This document shows positions 10,401-23,290 of a stretch of DNA of 64,000 bases, in pieces. Position 1 is the stretch's first letter, and each line of letters begins with the position of its first letter. The notes under the pieces were generated by a model that ran no database searches, was not told where the DNA came from, and saw only the letters and a list, made by a program, of their open reading frames with translations. The position numbers and the translations under genes are program-made. The DNA comes from Megalonaias nervosa (taxonomy: Eukaryota > Mollusca > Bivalvia > Unionida > Unionidae). The DNA is taken from NCBI GenBank assembly GCA_016617855.1, contig JAECUM010003303.1, positions 52,213 to 116,212 of the forward strand, read 5' to 3'.

Positions 10401-13400
10401 GCTATGGATGGCTAGCTCTACTTCCTAGCCAGCTATTGGTATTTCAGTGGCTACATACTGTGCAGTGACTATGGAAGGTGGACATGCCTCACATCAATTT
10501 CAAGAACAACACAAGCCTGAAACACCTAGTTCACAAATATATCCATCTCTTTAATTATACACAATAATAGCTCAGAAACTCAAACCATACCCTTAAGAAA
10601 TTTGCCAGGGGCCAATATGTGAAACTGGACCATGCCACCATAACGCCAAGTCCGGAGTCAGAATAGCAGGGAACGAGACTAACTGTCGATACACCACCAA
10701 ACAAGATTCCTTTTTTTCAAAAACTAGCAACATTTATTTCGTGAGACAATTGTCTACGTCGAAACTCAATTTTGTATTGTTCAGTTAGTACAATATTGAT
10801 GTCATGATTTCATTGAAGAAATAGTGAAACTTCTCATCATCCTTGAGGATATCTCTAAGTGCCAGTTCAGAAATTCTCTGAAATGCGCTTGCCCAAAATG
10901 GTCCGTATGTATGAAACCAAGCTCTTTGTTTTACGAAATATTCGTTTAGCTTGGTTGCCTTGCTATCTTTGATAACAGTTATGAATTAGTCAGTTAATTT
11001 AAGGTAGTTTAATTATGTTATATACACAGTAACATTTATAACAGTGTTTGATTGATCAACTGAAATGAGTTCACCCGACATACGACCAGGACCGTTAGAT
11101 TTTAAGTATGTAGGATTTGCATGCCTTTTAACTTCTCTTTTATTCAACCTCATTTATTTGATTCAAAAGACATAATTAATTTGATAATACAGTGGAGGCC
11201 AGCTTTTAATTCAGTGCAACAATACAACAAATACTTCCACAAGTCAGTTATCAAAACACAGTCGGCACTTAATTAGGTTCTCAGAGTAACGCTTGCGGAC
11301 ATAGCTGTTACGGTAGATTGACACATTTTACATTTAAATACACATTGCATTTATGATGATTACACCAAAGAGGAACTAAAAGATAGAATTGAAACAAATT
11401 TCACTTAATAAAAATTGTTTAATTGGAATTTAAATATTAATGTACTGCCTACACTAGTCATAAGTTATATTTTCATTAATCGAAATTTCTTTGAATATCT
11501 TTAATTACAGTGTACTAAGAATGTCGTTTGGAAAGAAAATGTAACCAGTTATATCACTTCTTATTAATAGTTGATAATTTCAGAATGTTGATTAAAATTT
11601 TCAGGTCCTATCTACCGTTTTCGACCATAAAACGAGTGATATATCAACGTTTTAGTTACCAATTTTGATAGCGATTTTCTTCAAATTCAAGAAATAGGGA
11701 TCAGTTTTGGGGGTATTTTCTGGTACAAAAAATGGGATCCACGCCTGACCCTGTGTTTTATAAGCGGGTTTGCGAGTTATCGAGGGAATGGTGTACAACA
11801 CTGGTATTCAAAGAGGAACCACCAATAGAAGGTACAATCCCATGATTTGAAAATTTTAAAATATTAATGCTAACAAAATATGTAGATGACTGTATAGGCA
11901 ATAAAGTAATTGTATGAATTTTGTTATTATTTCTAGTCATTTGTTAATGTTAATGCACTGTAGTAAAAATTCACATGCCAGACTTAGCTGTTGGACCAGT
12001 CTTTGGCTTATGCAGACCTAAGCATTGTAGTGTCCTACTGGTCCTGGATCAGTGAGTCAAAAGTGAAATTTTTCAAGACCTGTCATTACATTCAACAATT
12101 AGAACTATTCTCTTTGGTTTGAAAGTTGCCTCTGTTAAGCATTATAGATGCCAATATTTTAGAAAACTTCTACCAGGTACCCACCGAGCCTAATGACCAG
12201 TTACCCAGGTACCCAATTGAAATTATATTACAGTAAATTTGTACAAACCTGAACTGCTTACGACACATCTCAATCATCTTCATATCTTCTGCAAGGGATG
12301 TTGCTTGTATTGATGAGACCTTGAAAGAGTTGGGGTTATTTTTTATTTTTTTATTTATAGATGTGTATGGCACTTTTAGCACATTAATGGCTATATCAAG
12401 CAAGGAAAATGGGAGTTAAGTGCCTTCTCAGAGACATGGTGAGGCAGCTGACCCAGGTCCATGAAAAAGTTGGAGTTCATCATTTGGAGCAGTCATAGCC
12501 CTTGAATACCCATTTTTTCCTAACTTTGGTTTTCCAAACACAAGTCTGTTACTTTACAGCTGCAAGGATTAAACTGTTGTCATCAGGGCCTTTTGTGATA
12601 ATATCTTCAGTTTTTTTGACAAACAAAATCACCATTCACTTCCTTGTGCAATCTTTTTCACTTGTCTGATTTCAGACAATATTTAATTGTTCTTATTATT
12701 TTTACATCTGTAAGCAAAGCTATGCTGACCGATTACTTTCTGATGGCAGTGACCTAAGTATTCAACTACAGATGAAATTCTTATCTACTGAATAGTCCAG
12801 CAGCTGTAACAGTAATTGGAGAATGTTGGAACTTCTTTGCCACTGGTCCTTATCAATAATGATCAGTATGGAAAGAAAAGATGCCACATAAAGTATCAGT
12901 AATGTTGTCCTGTTAAATTTAATGTTGGAGTATTGATATGTAAACTTCCAGTATTTAGAAGCACACATTTTGCTTATGTAAAACAATGGAAACAATTATA
13001 AGCAATTTAGATACCTTGGCTTTTGCCCCCAGAGACAAATTATAGATCGGCTCCAAGTTCAGTATGTTTAATATTCATTGAGCATTTTTATATCAGTGTG
13101 GGAGAACACTGAGGTTTATGAAATTAACACATTGTCATTATGTAGGCACAGCTGCTTGAGAGGGGGTGTTTATTGGGGGGAGGGTAAATAAAGATTTCTC
13201 TTTAAGAGATGGTTAGTCAGGTGGAGGTCAAATTCTTGAATAATTTCTTGTCAGCTGCTGTAAATTGTCATATTTTGCAGTATTTGTCTGAAAAGTATTT
13301 CAGTGCATCTATCAGGTGAACTGATTTTGTCATTCTTATACCAGACATGCTTTCACAGATGTTAATAATAAATTGTTACTTGCTGCAAAATCGAGTTGAT

Positions 13401-16400
13401 ACTCTATAAGTAGTGTTTCCAACAGTGATTAACCAGTTATAGTTTAGTTAATGTATTTCTGTAACAGGTTATGGAATTTATTAACTGTTTCAACCCTATC
13501 AGAATCACACAGAATTTCCAATTTCAGCAATTTACTCCTGGAAATTATTATCATATGCCCAGTTCTCATTCACACTAGAAAATCCACATTTTTTTCCAGT
13601 TTCTTGTTTTTTTAATAGGAACCTGATTATTCTGTTACAGTAAAAGGCATTTGTAACAAGGTTTAACCCAATACCTGTTTCTGTTTGGATGGAGATCAAT
13701 TATGTTAAGTAACTTTGTTTTGCATTTTCAGGCAGGAGAACTGGATATTTTGACAGCAGTGCTGAAATGGGGAGAACATCGCCTTGTTCGCAGGATTGAA
13801 GAACGAGGTATTCTAGAAACAATGATTCACAGAGTTTACAGAGAATAACTTTTTATGATTATAGCAAGAATTTGTGAAAATTTTATTTATGTTAAAAATA
13901 GGATCCCATATATACTCACTTACAAGATGACTCAACTATAAGTTGACCCTCCAGTTCTAGGCTGCAAAAAGTTTGTTTTTCTTTGACCCTTCTGTAAAGG
14001 GGGGGGTATTTTGCAAGTTAGGTCTTTCTGTAAGGGGTGACTTTGGAAATATAAACAAGCCAAACTGGATGGATAAAAAATAAAGTCAAAACCAGTGTAA
14101 AATTGTTAAAATGTCATTATTGACTTGAGTTTTGTACATCTTCATGTAATAATACCCATAGAAGTCCATAATGCTTGACATTTTAAAATTCATTTACCGT
14201 ATATACTTGAGTATAAGACCATTTGCTTATAAGCCAACACCCCACCCACCCCACACCAATCTGATAGGTAAAAAACATTAAAAAATGCACTACCCATGCA
14301 TAAACTGACCCGCAAGTCCAGAATGACATTACAAGATGCATGCGGTAAGTTTTAAGTTCTAAATGCATTTATTTAGGCAAACATATATTAGCAAAAAATA
14401 ATGCGTATACCTTTCGCGGAGTTGACATGTATGATTATTACATGGAAATGTTACATGTTAATATAATTTGTTTGAAAAGTCAATACATTTATTTAATTTT
14501 CTATTTTATTGTTTCTGCCTAAGTCAGATTTGTGTATAACTTGATCAGACCATGACAAGAATTGAACATTTGCATGTTGCTGTAACAGTAACCTCTCTCT
14601 TTTGACTCTAGTTAATTATTGTTTGTTTATGCATTATTGCATTAGAATTTTAGTGTCATTGCACCAGTAATTATATTTGTATTTTGCCTTGAAGGTGTAA
14701 ATACCTAATTCATTAAAATGTGATCCCATTATGACAACAATGGACAAAAATAGTGTTTGGTTCAATGCTCACATTAAGGCTAGTGGGCATATTTGCATAA
14801 TGGTGCCACCACATGTACATTGAAGGTTTGAACTTGCACTGAATGAAGTAGATCCCTTGCATTTGAAGCATATGCACCACTGCACTAAACTTAAATAATA
14901 TCTCCAAAATACAATAAAGAAATTTCAGAAACAATACTTAAAAAATTATTGTAATACTGTAAAAGGTGATTTTTAGTTTGATGTAAGCAACCTTAAATCC
15001 CATTTACACAGCTATGGTAATCGTGCTAATATAGTGTAGTAAAAGACAATTACACATTAAAATACTGGCATAGCCGCTGGACCAAATTCCCTCTACCCAA
15101 ACCATTTTCAGGGTTTTAACGATTAACTGGCCTGGATTGCTGTCGGAAAACAAAAGACACATCTGCCAATTATAAAAAATGAGACATTGAAACAACCAGC
15201 TTTCCAATCTGTGGAAAATTATGATTTTGTTAAGCCAGAACACAATGCTTAAAAAGATCGATAATGATCTTTAGCCCATCTATATTCAGAATTTTATCCT
15301 TTATTATGATCATTCTTTCAGTAACATAACAGTTACATGAATATATGCTGGCTATGTGCCTTATACAATTCAAAATATTTACCTTTTCATAAAGATTACA
15401 TCAATTTATAGGATCACTTATATCATTTAAAAAGAGTAACTCGTTGGCACACTGATTAACATAAATGAAATGACTATACAGCTAGCTGAAATTTTATCGG
15501 GAAAAATGCGATTTGGCAGAAACAATAAATAAAGCAAAATCTGCATCTGTTATTTTTGGGAGTAAACAAGGATATAAGTGATGCTAAGCTCAATTTGCAC
15601 AGCATAAGTACTGTACATTATAGTGCAGCTTGGTCTCCTGGTTAAACCCAAACCAGCCTGTGAATTAGGAAGTTTTTATTTACCTTGATTTAATTTCATG
15701 TTGAAGATGTCAGAAAATATGCACATGCCGTATAATATCAAAAAGAATCATAGAGGTTTGTAACAGTTTATTGATGTGGTTATTGAAAGCTGGTCACTGC
15801 TGTGTGATCTGTGTCAACTTTGCCATTTTTCCCATGAAAATTTGTTTGTCTACAGGTGTTGGGACACAGAAAATGTATTTGTTTGCATGCAGATAAGTAT
15901 TAGGACACAGAAAAAATAATTATTTTCATGTTCCAAGATTTACAGCCATTATGGTCATCAACAAAACAACTTAAAAATTATAAAGTTTATACCTCGGCCC
16001 GTGGATAAGCCCATTCCCCTTCTTCCAGGCTTTTACTTTTTCCTAAATTATTTGACTTATACATGAGTATATATGGTACATGATAAATATATGAATTCTA
16101 TTACAGGTATAAAAATAGGAGTCCAGAATGATGTGATTCACAATATCCTGTGATATGTTTATTCACTATGTCTTATGAATAAACAGTGAAAGTAAAGTCC
16201 ACACTTGTGTGATTCACAGTACCTATGAATGTCACTCTCTGATGTCGTATTGTTCACAAGCCCATGAATTCATCCTCATCTTCAGAGTCACCAAATAAAA
16301 TTCTGAAATCATCCATCATTGTCTGGGCTTTGTAAGTGACACTTGGATTTTACAGTTTCAGAAATCTATTGTAGGATATGCTGCAACTGAAATGGTCAGT

Positions 16401-18340
16401 TGTGCAATATGATCACAGGGAGTTCATATAAGCATCCTCCTTTAGTTTAATATAGGGATCGACTAGGCACAGAACAAGTATTAGATTTGCAACCTGAATA
16501 AAGGATCTTCAAGTGGGAAAACAAAGTGTATGCCTTTACCAGCTAAGGTCAGATGCATACAGGATTGTATGACTCTACTTGGTACTGAACAAGTATCACA
16601 TTCACAGCTCACTCAATTGATCATCAACTGGGAAAATAAAGAAATGGTCTGATCTTGAATTCCTTGTAGAGCATTAGTCCTTTCAAGGGACTCTTGTTTT
16701 TAATCAATGGAGTATTTTGTGAACGCAACAATTGTACAGATTTACACTGTGAGTCTGAGTCTTAATCATCAGCATGTTAATAATGCCATTATGAATATGT
16801 CATCTTCTTTAGTGACCTAGACTGCGTTTGATTATATGACTCCATTTGAGTGAATGTTCTCACGCTTGTCAAGTACCAAGTACTGTTATTCAACATGCAC
16901 AGAACATCTGGAACTTGGTCCAGTTGCATAGTTTATTTTGATCAAAAGCACAATCATACAACATGGACTGTTCAGACAGTTTAAAACTAAATGCTTGAAA
17001 TTAAATTGCTTTTCATAATTTGGACACATTAAAAAATTTCTTGGTACATTTTGAGCTGAATGCACTGCCGGTATGAGCACTGTTCAGACAAAAATTTGAA
17101 TTGCATTGTTTCATTCTGTTTCAGAGCCTAACTTGTTGAATCATACTGCACATAGCATTAGTAAGAAGGGTGTGAAGAGAAGAGATCTAAACGATTCAGA
17201 GTTAAGGGAAATTTTAGCAGAGTTACTTCCCCTGGTACGAATGGACCATGTTGTTCCATATAATAATGAAGTACTTGGGAATGCAGTCAAGCGTGGTCTA
17301 GTTAGTTCTCCTCCCTCGCACATGATTTGTGATGAAGGGAACAGTAGCTGTGTGTCAGCCTGGGTTCGAGGGAAAAACAGTGGAATGTTTGTTTGTCCTA
17401 GACTCTTCACGCCTTACTACGAGGAAGTCAAGGTAAACAGTAAACACTTATTTATTATTAGTTAGCATGTTCAGAGTATTAGAGAACTTGCTCTTTGATA
17501 TGACCCCAATATCTATCGTGGGGAATCACTGCCATACTTGTATGTATATATGTACTGTCAGTATTTGCTGTATATTCTCATTTACATTATTATATGTTTG
17601 TATTTTTATTTATATTGGAAATATGTTCTTGGTTGCATCTCTTCTACTGCCAATTTTTATTTTTGAATTTGTTAAGCAAGTTTCAAGAATACTACATTAT
17701 ATTGTCTTTTTACATTTCATGTGAGTGAATTTGAGCAGATATTTTTAATACTATACACATTAACATTCTCAGTTGCATCTTTCTGACTCAAAATTCCTCT
17801 TTGCACATAAGAGATTTTATTTGATATTATGTATGATATGGGTAAAATGTTTAACATCCAGGAAGTTACAGTGTAACACAATGAAAGTTACCAGTAAGCC
17901 GCTTATATAATGCACGTTGCTATAAAATAATGTCTTATTATGACAGCAGAGGCAGCCATGATAACAGATTGAAAACAATGACGATTGGTCCATTATATTG
18001 CACATTTTAATCATGGAGGACTGTTATATGGATCTGACCTGCCACAGCTTGTAAGCAATGTAGAATTTGAAGAAATAATTATAATAATCACTTTCAGTGT
18101 AAATGCTTCCTTATACAGAAGTATTTTTTATTTTTTATTTTATGATTCTTCACTTTCACCATTCCTTGGTAGTTACATAGCTGCATTTTCAGGTTTCTTT
18201 ATTTCTTCATTTAACAGAAGGTCCATTTTTAAAATTGAAAATTAGAGCACAAAATATTTATTAGCAGAGGTGAAAATAACATATTAAGCATGCCAAAACC
18301 ACAATTTCCTCTAAGCAATAAATCTATCTGGCTTGTAACA

Positions 18341-18380
<40 letters not shown>

Positions 18381-20956
18381 GCTGATTGTGTCATTTAGAC
18401 ATAAGAACCCAGGACCTATATTAGTAAGATGCTGGACTCAATGGTCGCAATGGCATCTGTACTGATCAGGTGTATGCAATGCATTTATTTGGTCAGAAAC
18501 ATATGATTTTACTTGTGTAAGCTTGCTTGCATTGCAAAAGAGCCATATAGTTTGATGTACCCATACCACTCTTTGTCATCCATTTTTAACTAAACAGTAT
18601 ATTTTATATGTGGATAACTCTCATGCAATAGATTTGTTGTTAATATAAAAAGCCATTTGAGAAACATTTTTAACTCTGGAATGTTTGGTTAGTTTGTGAG
18701 AATAAATGAATATCTGGCTTTGCTGATTAATTTCCATTCCTTGTTAACAGCTATAAATAAAAATGCAATTAAAAAAGAGAACTCTTTCTCTTTAATGGTA
18801 ATCATATTAAACTAAGACCTTGTCAGGGATGAGAAAAAGTGTCACTTTTACTTGCAATGAAATCATGACATCAGTATTTTACTAATAGGACAGTCTAAAA
18901 AAAATCATGTTTCAATGTTGACAGTTGTTTCATGAAATAAATATCTCTAAATTTAAAAAAAAAAAAAATATGTATCTTGTGAAACAATAATAAAAGAAAG
19001 CAGTGACAGTGTTTTCACATACACATGATGGATATTGAAACCTATTGAATAATGTTGTTACCAATCTTTAAGAGGTTGGGTATCTTGAAAATAAAGGTAA
19101 TTTTACAGAAAAGCAAACAACTTCATTAGGAAAAGCACTTTATTGACAATTATTCCAAACATGGTTACAAAATGAGTATTCAGCCATTAAACAGTCCTAT
19201 TATCCCACATCCCAGGTTTGCATGTCTAGCCAGGGACCTCGCTTATAATGTGATCTTGTGTATTTGGACCTGGTTGGATGCAGGGTATCAAGGGAGTTTT
19301 GTGTGTGTGAATGGGGTGGTGGGAGCACAGGAGCCTAATGTGGCTGTGCTGCACACATATTGCAACTGTAGATGACTTCTTCTAATGTATTAGACCTAGA
19401 CCATGCCAGCTGAGTGATAGGTCACCTTTCATCAGAGGTTTGTGATGCCCTTTTGTTGTGGGTACTGGAAAAACTGGTCCCCCCATGTACAGTACCTGCT
19501 ATCAGATTTGCACAAGTTTTCATAATTTTTATCACCTTGCAGATCTTTTCATAATGAATACAGTGTGATTAGTATTTACTTGATGTGACAGATCAACAAC
19601 TGTAAAATAATTATTTCAAGTTCCGGTATTCTTTAATACATGTACTTGCTACATACTATCACTAGATACAGTGCATTAAATTCCACTGAAAATTTGTGGA
19701 AAATACTTAAAATTCTGCATCCCATAAAAGTGTGAGTAATCTTCCAAACAGTAATTAAAACACTATCAAATATACCTCCATAAAATTATATAAATTCATG
19801 CAAAAAATTCAGTGTTATTTTTTAATTCAGTCTCCATCAGACAGAAATCAAAAGAGGAAATAATTAAAATAGACTGGTGCATGTCTTTTTGTTATCTTCC
19901 CTTTGCCTAATAGCTGCATTCTGCTCTATGATACTATATCATTATGAATGCTTGTGTGACAGAAATCAAATCATATCTCTTCTATTTTCTTCCCATTACA
20001 GCTGTAACATTTTACAGTTTTCAGTTCATTTCCTGACTATATTTTAAAAAGCAGCAGAATTATGAAATAGATAAAAGAGTAACCAGATGATTTTTGTATA
20101 TAGAAGTGTACAACAAAATTTTCAGAATCATACCTTTTCTTCTATCTTCTCTTGAATCCCCACTTTCAACAAGCATTGAATGTGCCTGGCACATCAGTAC
20201 ATAATAGATTATTAATTTTCCAGAGAGGATACTCCAGAAAATTGATAATTTGTACAGGAATGATCTAGCCAAAGAGAAAAGTAATTATTTGTTAATATCC
20301 ATAAACATCCAGTAACAAACAAGATGAAAACAACATTGTAAATAGATCATTTTAATTAATTATTAATTACAATAGTGGCACAGTAAGACATGATATGATA
20401 ATATAGTTGGTTAGTTCATGAATTTGTATATTAGAATATGTTTATTGGCTGGTTGTTGCTTAGTTTTTATCTCATTTGGTGGCTAGACCTGTTTTTACTG
20501 TTCTAATGTAGTATTTGGACTCTTCACTACAGATGCTGGCATAACTAAAGCTGGTAAAACAAAGATACCTTGCTAATCTATTTCTGTAAATTTACATACA
20601 TGTACCCAGGAAGTAAAACATTATTGTGGTAATACAAAGGTGTGCAAATTATAAAAAAGAATGCATTATATACCTGTACATTATACCCTGCCTTGTGTGT
20701 AAATGATTTCTTCATCAGAGTGTTCTGGAAGAGCACCTCGCATCAGGACAAGACCAGGAGCAGTCTCGGGTGCGACCAATCCATTTGTCCTCAATTCCTG
20801 ACACCTTGTACATGGTTGAGGACCGCCAGTATTTCCAGCCAATGATGATGAGCCCCCCTTCTTATGCCACCACTGTTGATGCCTTCTCTGGAACTATACC
20901 AGGTGGACGTAATTCAAAATCTGTGTCAAATTTCTCTAGTTTTCCATCTCTCTTTC

Positions 20957-21021
<65 letters not shown>

Positions 21022-23247
21022 TTTTGTTTTCATATTGAATTATACTCCTATTTCTCAGTATGTATATCTGCTTTAACATTAGTTTTAAGCAGTATTTTCT
21101 TTTCATGTAGAGAATTTTGTCTGATTGTTATGTATATTACCGGTATAAACATGTTTTGTGCATGTGTAAAAATTATATTCATATGCAGTGTATTTTGACC
21201 CTATGCAGACCTGCCAGCTCTTACGATTTTGCCGTAAGTCTTACGAAAATTACCCTTAAAATACGGACTTACGGCATACAAGCAAAAACTACGGAAAAAT
21301 GATCGTTGTCGAAAAATCCGGATAATTGGTTCATCCATGTTTGATGAGGATCTGGGTTTCATATTAAAATTAGTAAAATTAGTCAGGGAACCAGACTAAC
21401 TTTGCAGCAGCACCCCAGACACTTTAAACTGCACCTATTTGTTCATGCAAAGCGTCTGCATGATCAAACTGTTGATTATAGAATTTTTTTAAAAATGGCG
21501 TCCAGAAAGCAATGCATGTTTAAGACGAAAGGGAAAACAAGCTCTCAAAAATTGTTAATAATCAACACAGAAGAATAAAAAGGAGTATTCAGATTCTTGT
21601 GAATAAAAGCTGGAAAGGACACAATTACGTTTATTGTACATCACGTGCCAATTTGAGTATGTCTCATGGCGGGAGATATGATTGCCGGTGTCACGTGAAA
21701 TGGAAAAATAATTTCCAAGAATTACGTCAAGTTGAGAGATAGCAACAAGCCATTGAGTTCTATAGGGTTTGGAACTAAAGTTTGTGTAACTGAACTAGTG
21801 GTAAATAAAGTCTACGCGTACTTTACAAACTTTTCAGTTTAAATTAATGTTTATCGTCGCTGCGTCGAACTTTTACTTACCTTTTCCAGCTTTACAATAG
21901 CAGTTTTTGTTATTTTGTTACACCTTACTGAAAATTGGTCAATCTTATGGAGAAAAATCAACTGCCTTACTGAGATGGACTCTTCAAGGTTGGCAGGTCT
22001 GCATATGACTTTAAAAGAGCACTTTAGAACCTATACGTTGTAATGAATTTTAACTGATAGGAGTATCCAGATTACAGTATTGTAATTGCAAGTTAGTAAA
22101 AATGCTTATTCAACCACCCTTAAAAAAGTATTATTTTATTACTTCATGATCATTCACTATAAATTGGCATTTGAAAAGATTTGTAAACTTGTTTGAAACA
22201 ACTCCTGTAACATGTACATGAGAGCAAATGCACACGTCTTCATACCATATTGTTCGGGGGCCCCGAGTGGCTGAGTGGTCTAAAGCGCTGTCCGTTACGG
22301 ATCACTGCCATCTCACCTCTGTCTGCGTGGGTTCAAGTCTAAGATTCAGCAAATGTGGATATGTGAGAAAGCTTGCCAGTAGCTTCTCATGGGTCAGTGG
22401 TTCTTTCCGGGGATTTCCCGGTTTCTTCCTCCACCATTAATATTGGCCGCCATTTATAGCCTATCGTGTGCTGAAAAACGGCGTTAAGCCCCACAACAAC
22501 AACAGCAACCATATCGTTTGTCCCAATTTCTTGCCGATAAAACATTACACTAACTATTCATAGATAACACATTGAAACATTAAATAAATATCAATATATG
22601 AATAAATTAAACTCTTTGTTTCAACCAAATGGAAATAGCCAACATGTGAGTGCATCTGTGTTTAGTAGGATGTGTTTCCTGAATGTAATCATTCAAGCTT
22701 TGTTACAACAATCCATTGATTGGATTCCAAATTTATGGTTTTATTATTTGTCTATGTATGTGTAGTAACAGCTGGCATTGGTTAAAAAGTATTTGGTTTG
22801 CAGTTTTTTTCATATTTTCACAAAAATGAGTAAAAACAACTTTGACCTTACAGCACTTGTTAAATTCTGCAGCATAACATTGTCCCATATGTTTGTGACG
22901 TACATAATTGCATTTTTGTGCTAAATCTTCAATAACATAATATTTAGACTTGCTTTCTATGAATTTAATATTTTCCTTAATATATTTGCCAAATGTTTAC
23001 AAAAGCAGACGGGGCCCCGAGTGGCCAAGTTGTCTAAAGCGCTCTCCGTTACGGATCACTGCCATCTCACCTCTGTCTGCGTGGGTTCGAGTCTAGGATT
23101 CGGCGAATGTGGATATGTGAGAAAGCTTGCCAGTAGCTTCTCGTGGGTCGGTGGTTCTTTCCAGGGGATTTCCTGGTTTCTTCCTCCACCATTAATACTG
23201 GCCGCCATGTATAGCCTATCGTGTGCTGAAAAATGGCGTTAAGCCCC

Positions 23248-23290
<43 letters not shown>

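Larger units (their letters stand above)
7467..13731 (+). other. BTBD7: BTBD7 intron (6.3 kb) after the BACK exon
   Basis: GTAATT...TTTTCAG. It holds a 2.16-kb TIR element (9635-11793) and a family C fragment (about 12470-12620). The remaining sequence (7467-9634, 11796-12469 and 12620-13731) is AT-rich unique-looking DNA in which I see no exon or RNA gene. Confidence 0.85.

Noticed and set aside
20770..21198. 142-codon open frame with a long Ser-Leu repeat
   Set aside because: Only its first part is BTBD7 exon; the rest reads through the splice donor into a (CT)n array.
22257..22335. tRNA gene
   Set aside because: A and B boxes are present, but the head lacks a proper acceptor stem and continues into a SINE body; the same applies to 23011, 40440, 48180, 51610 and 51850.
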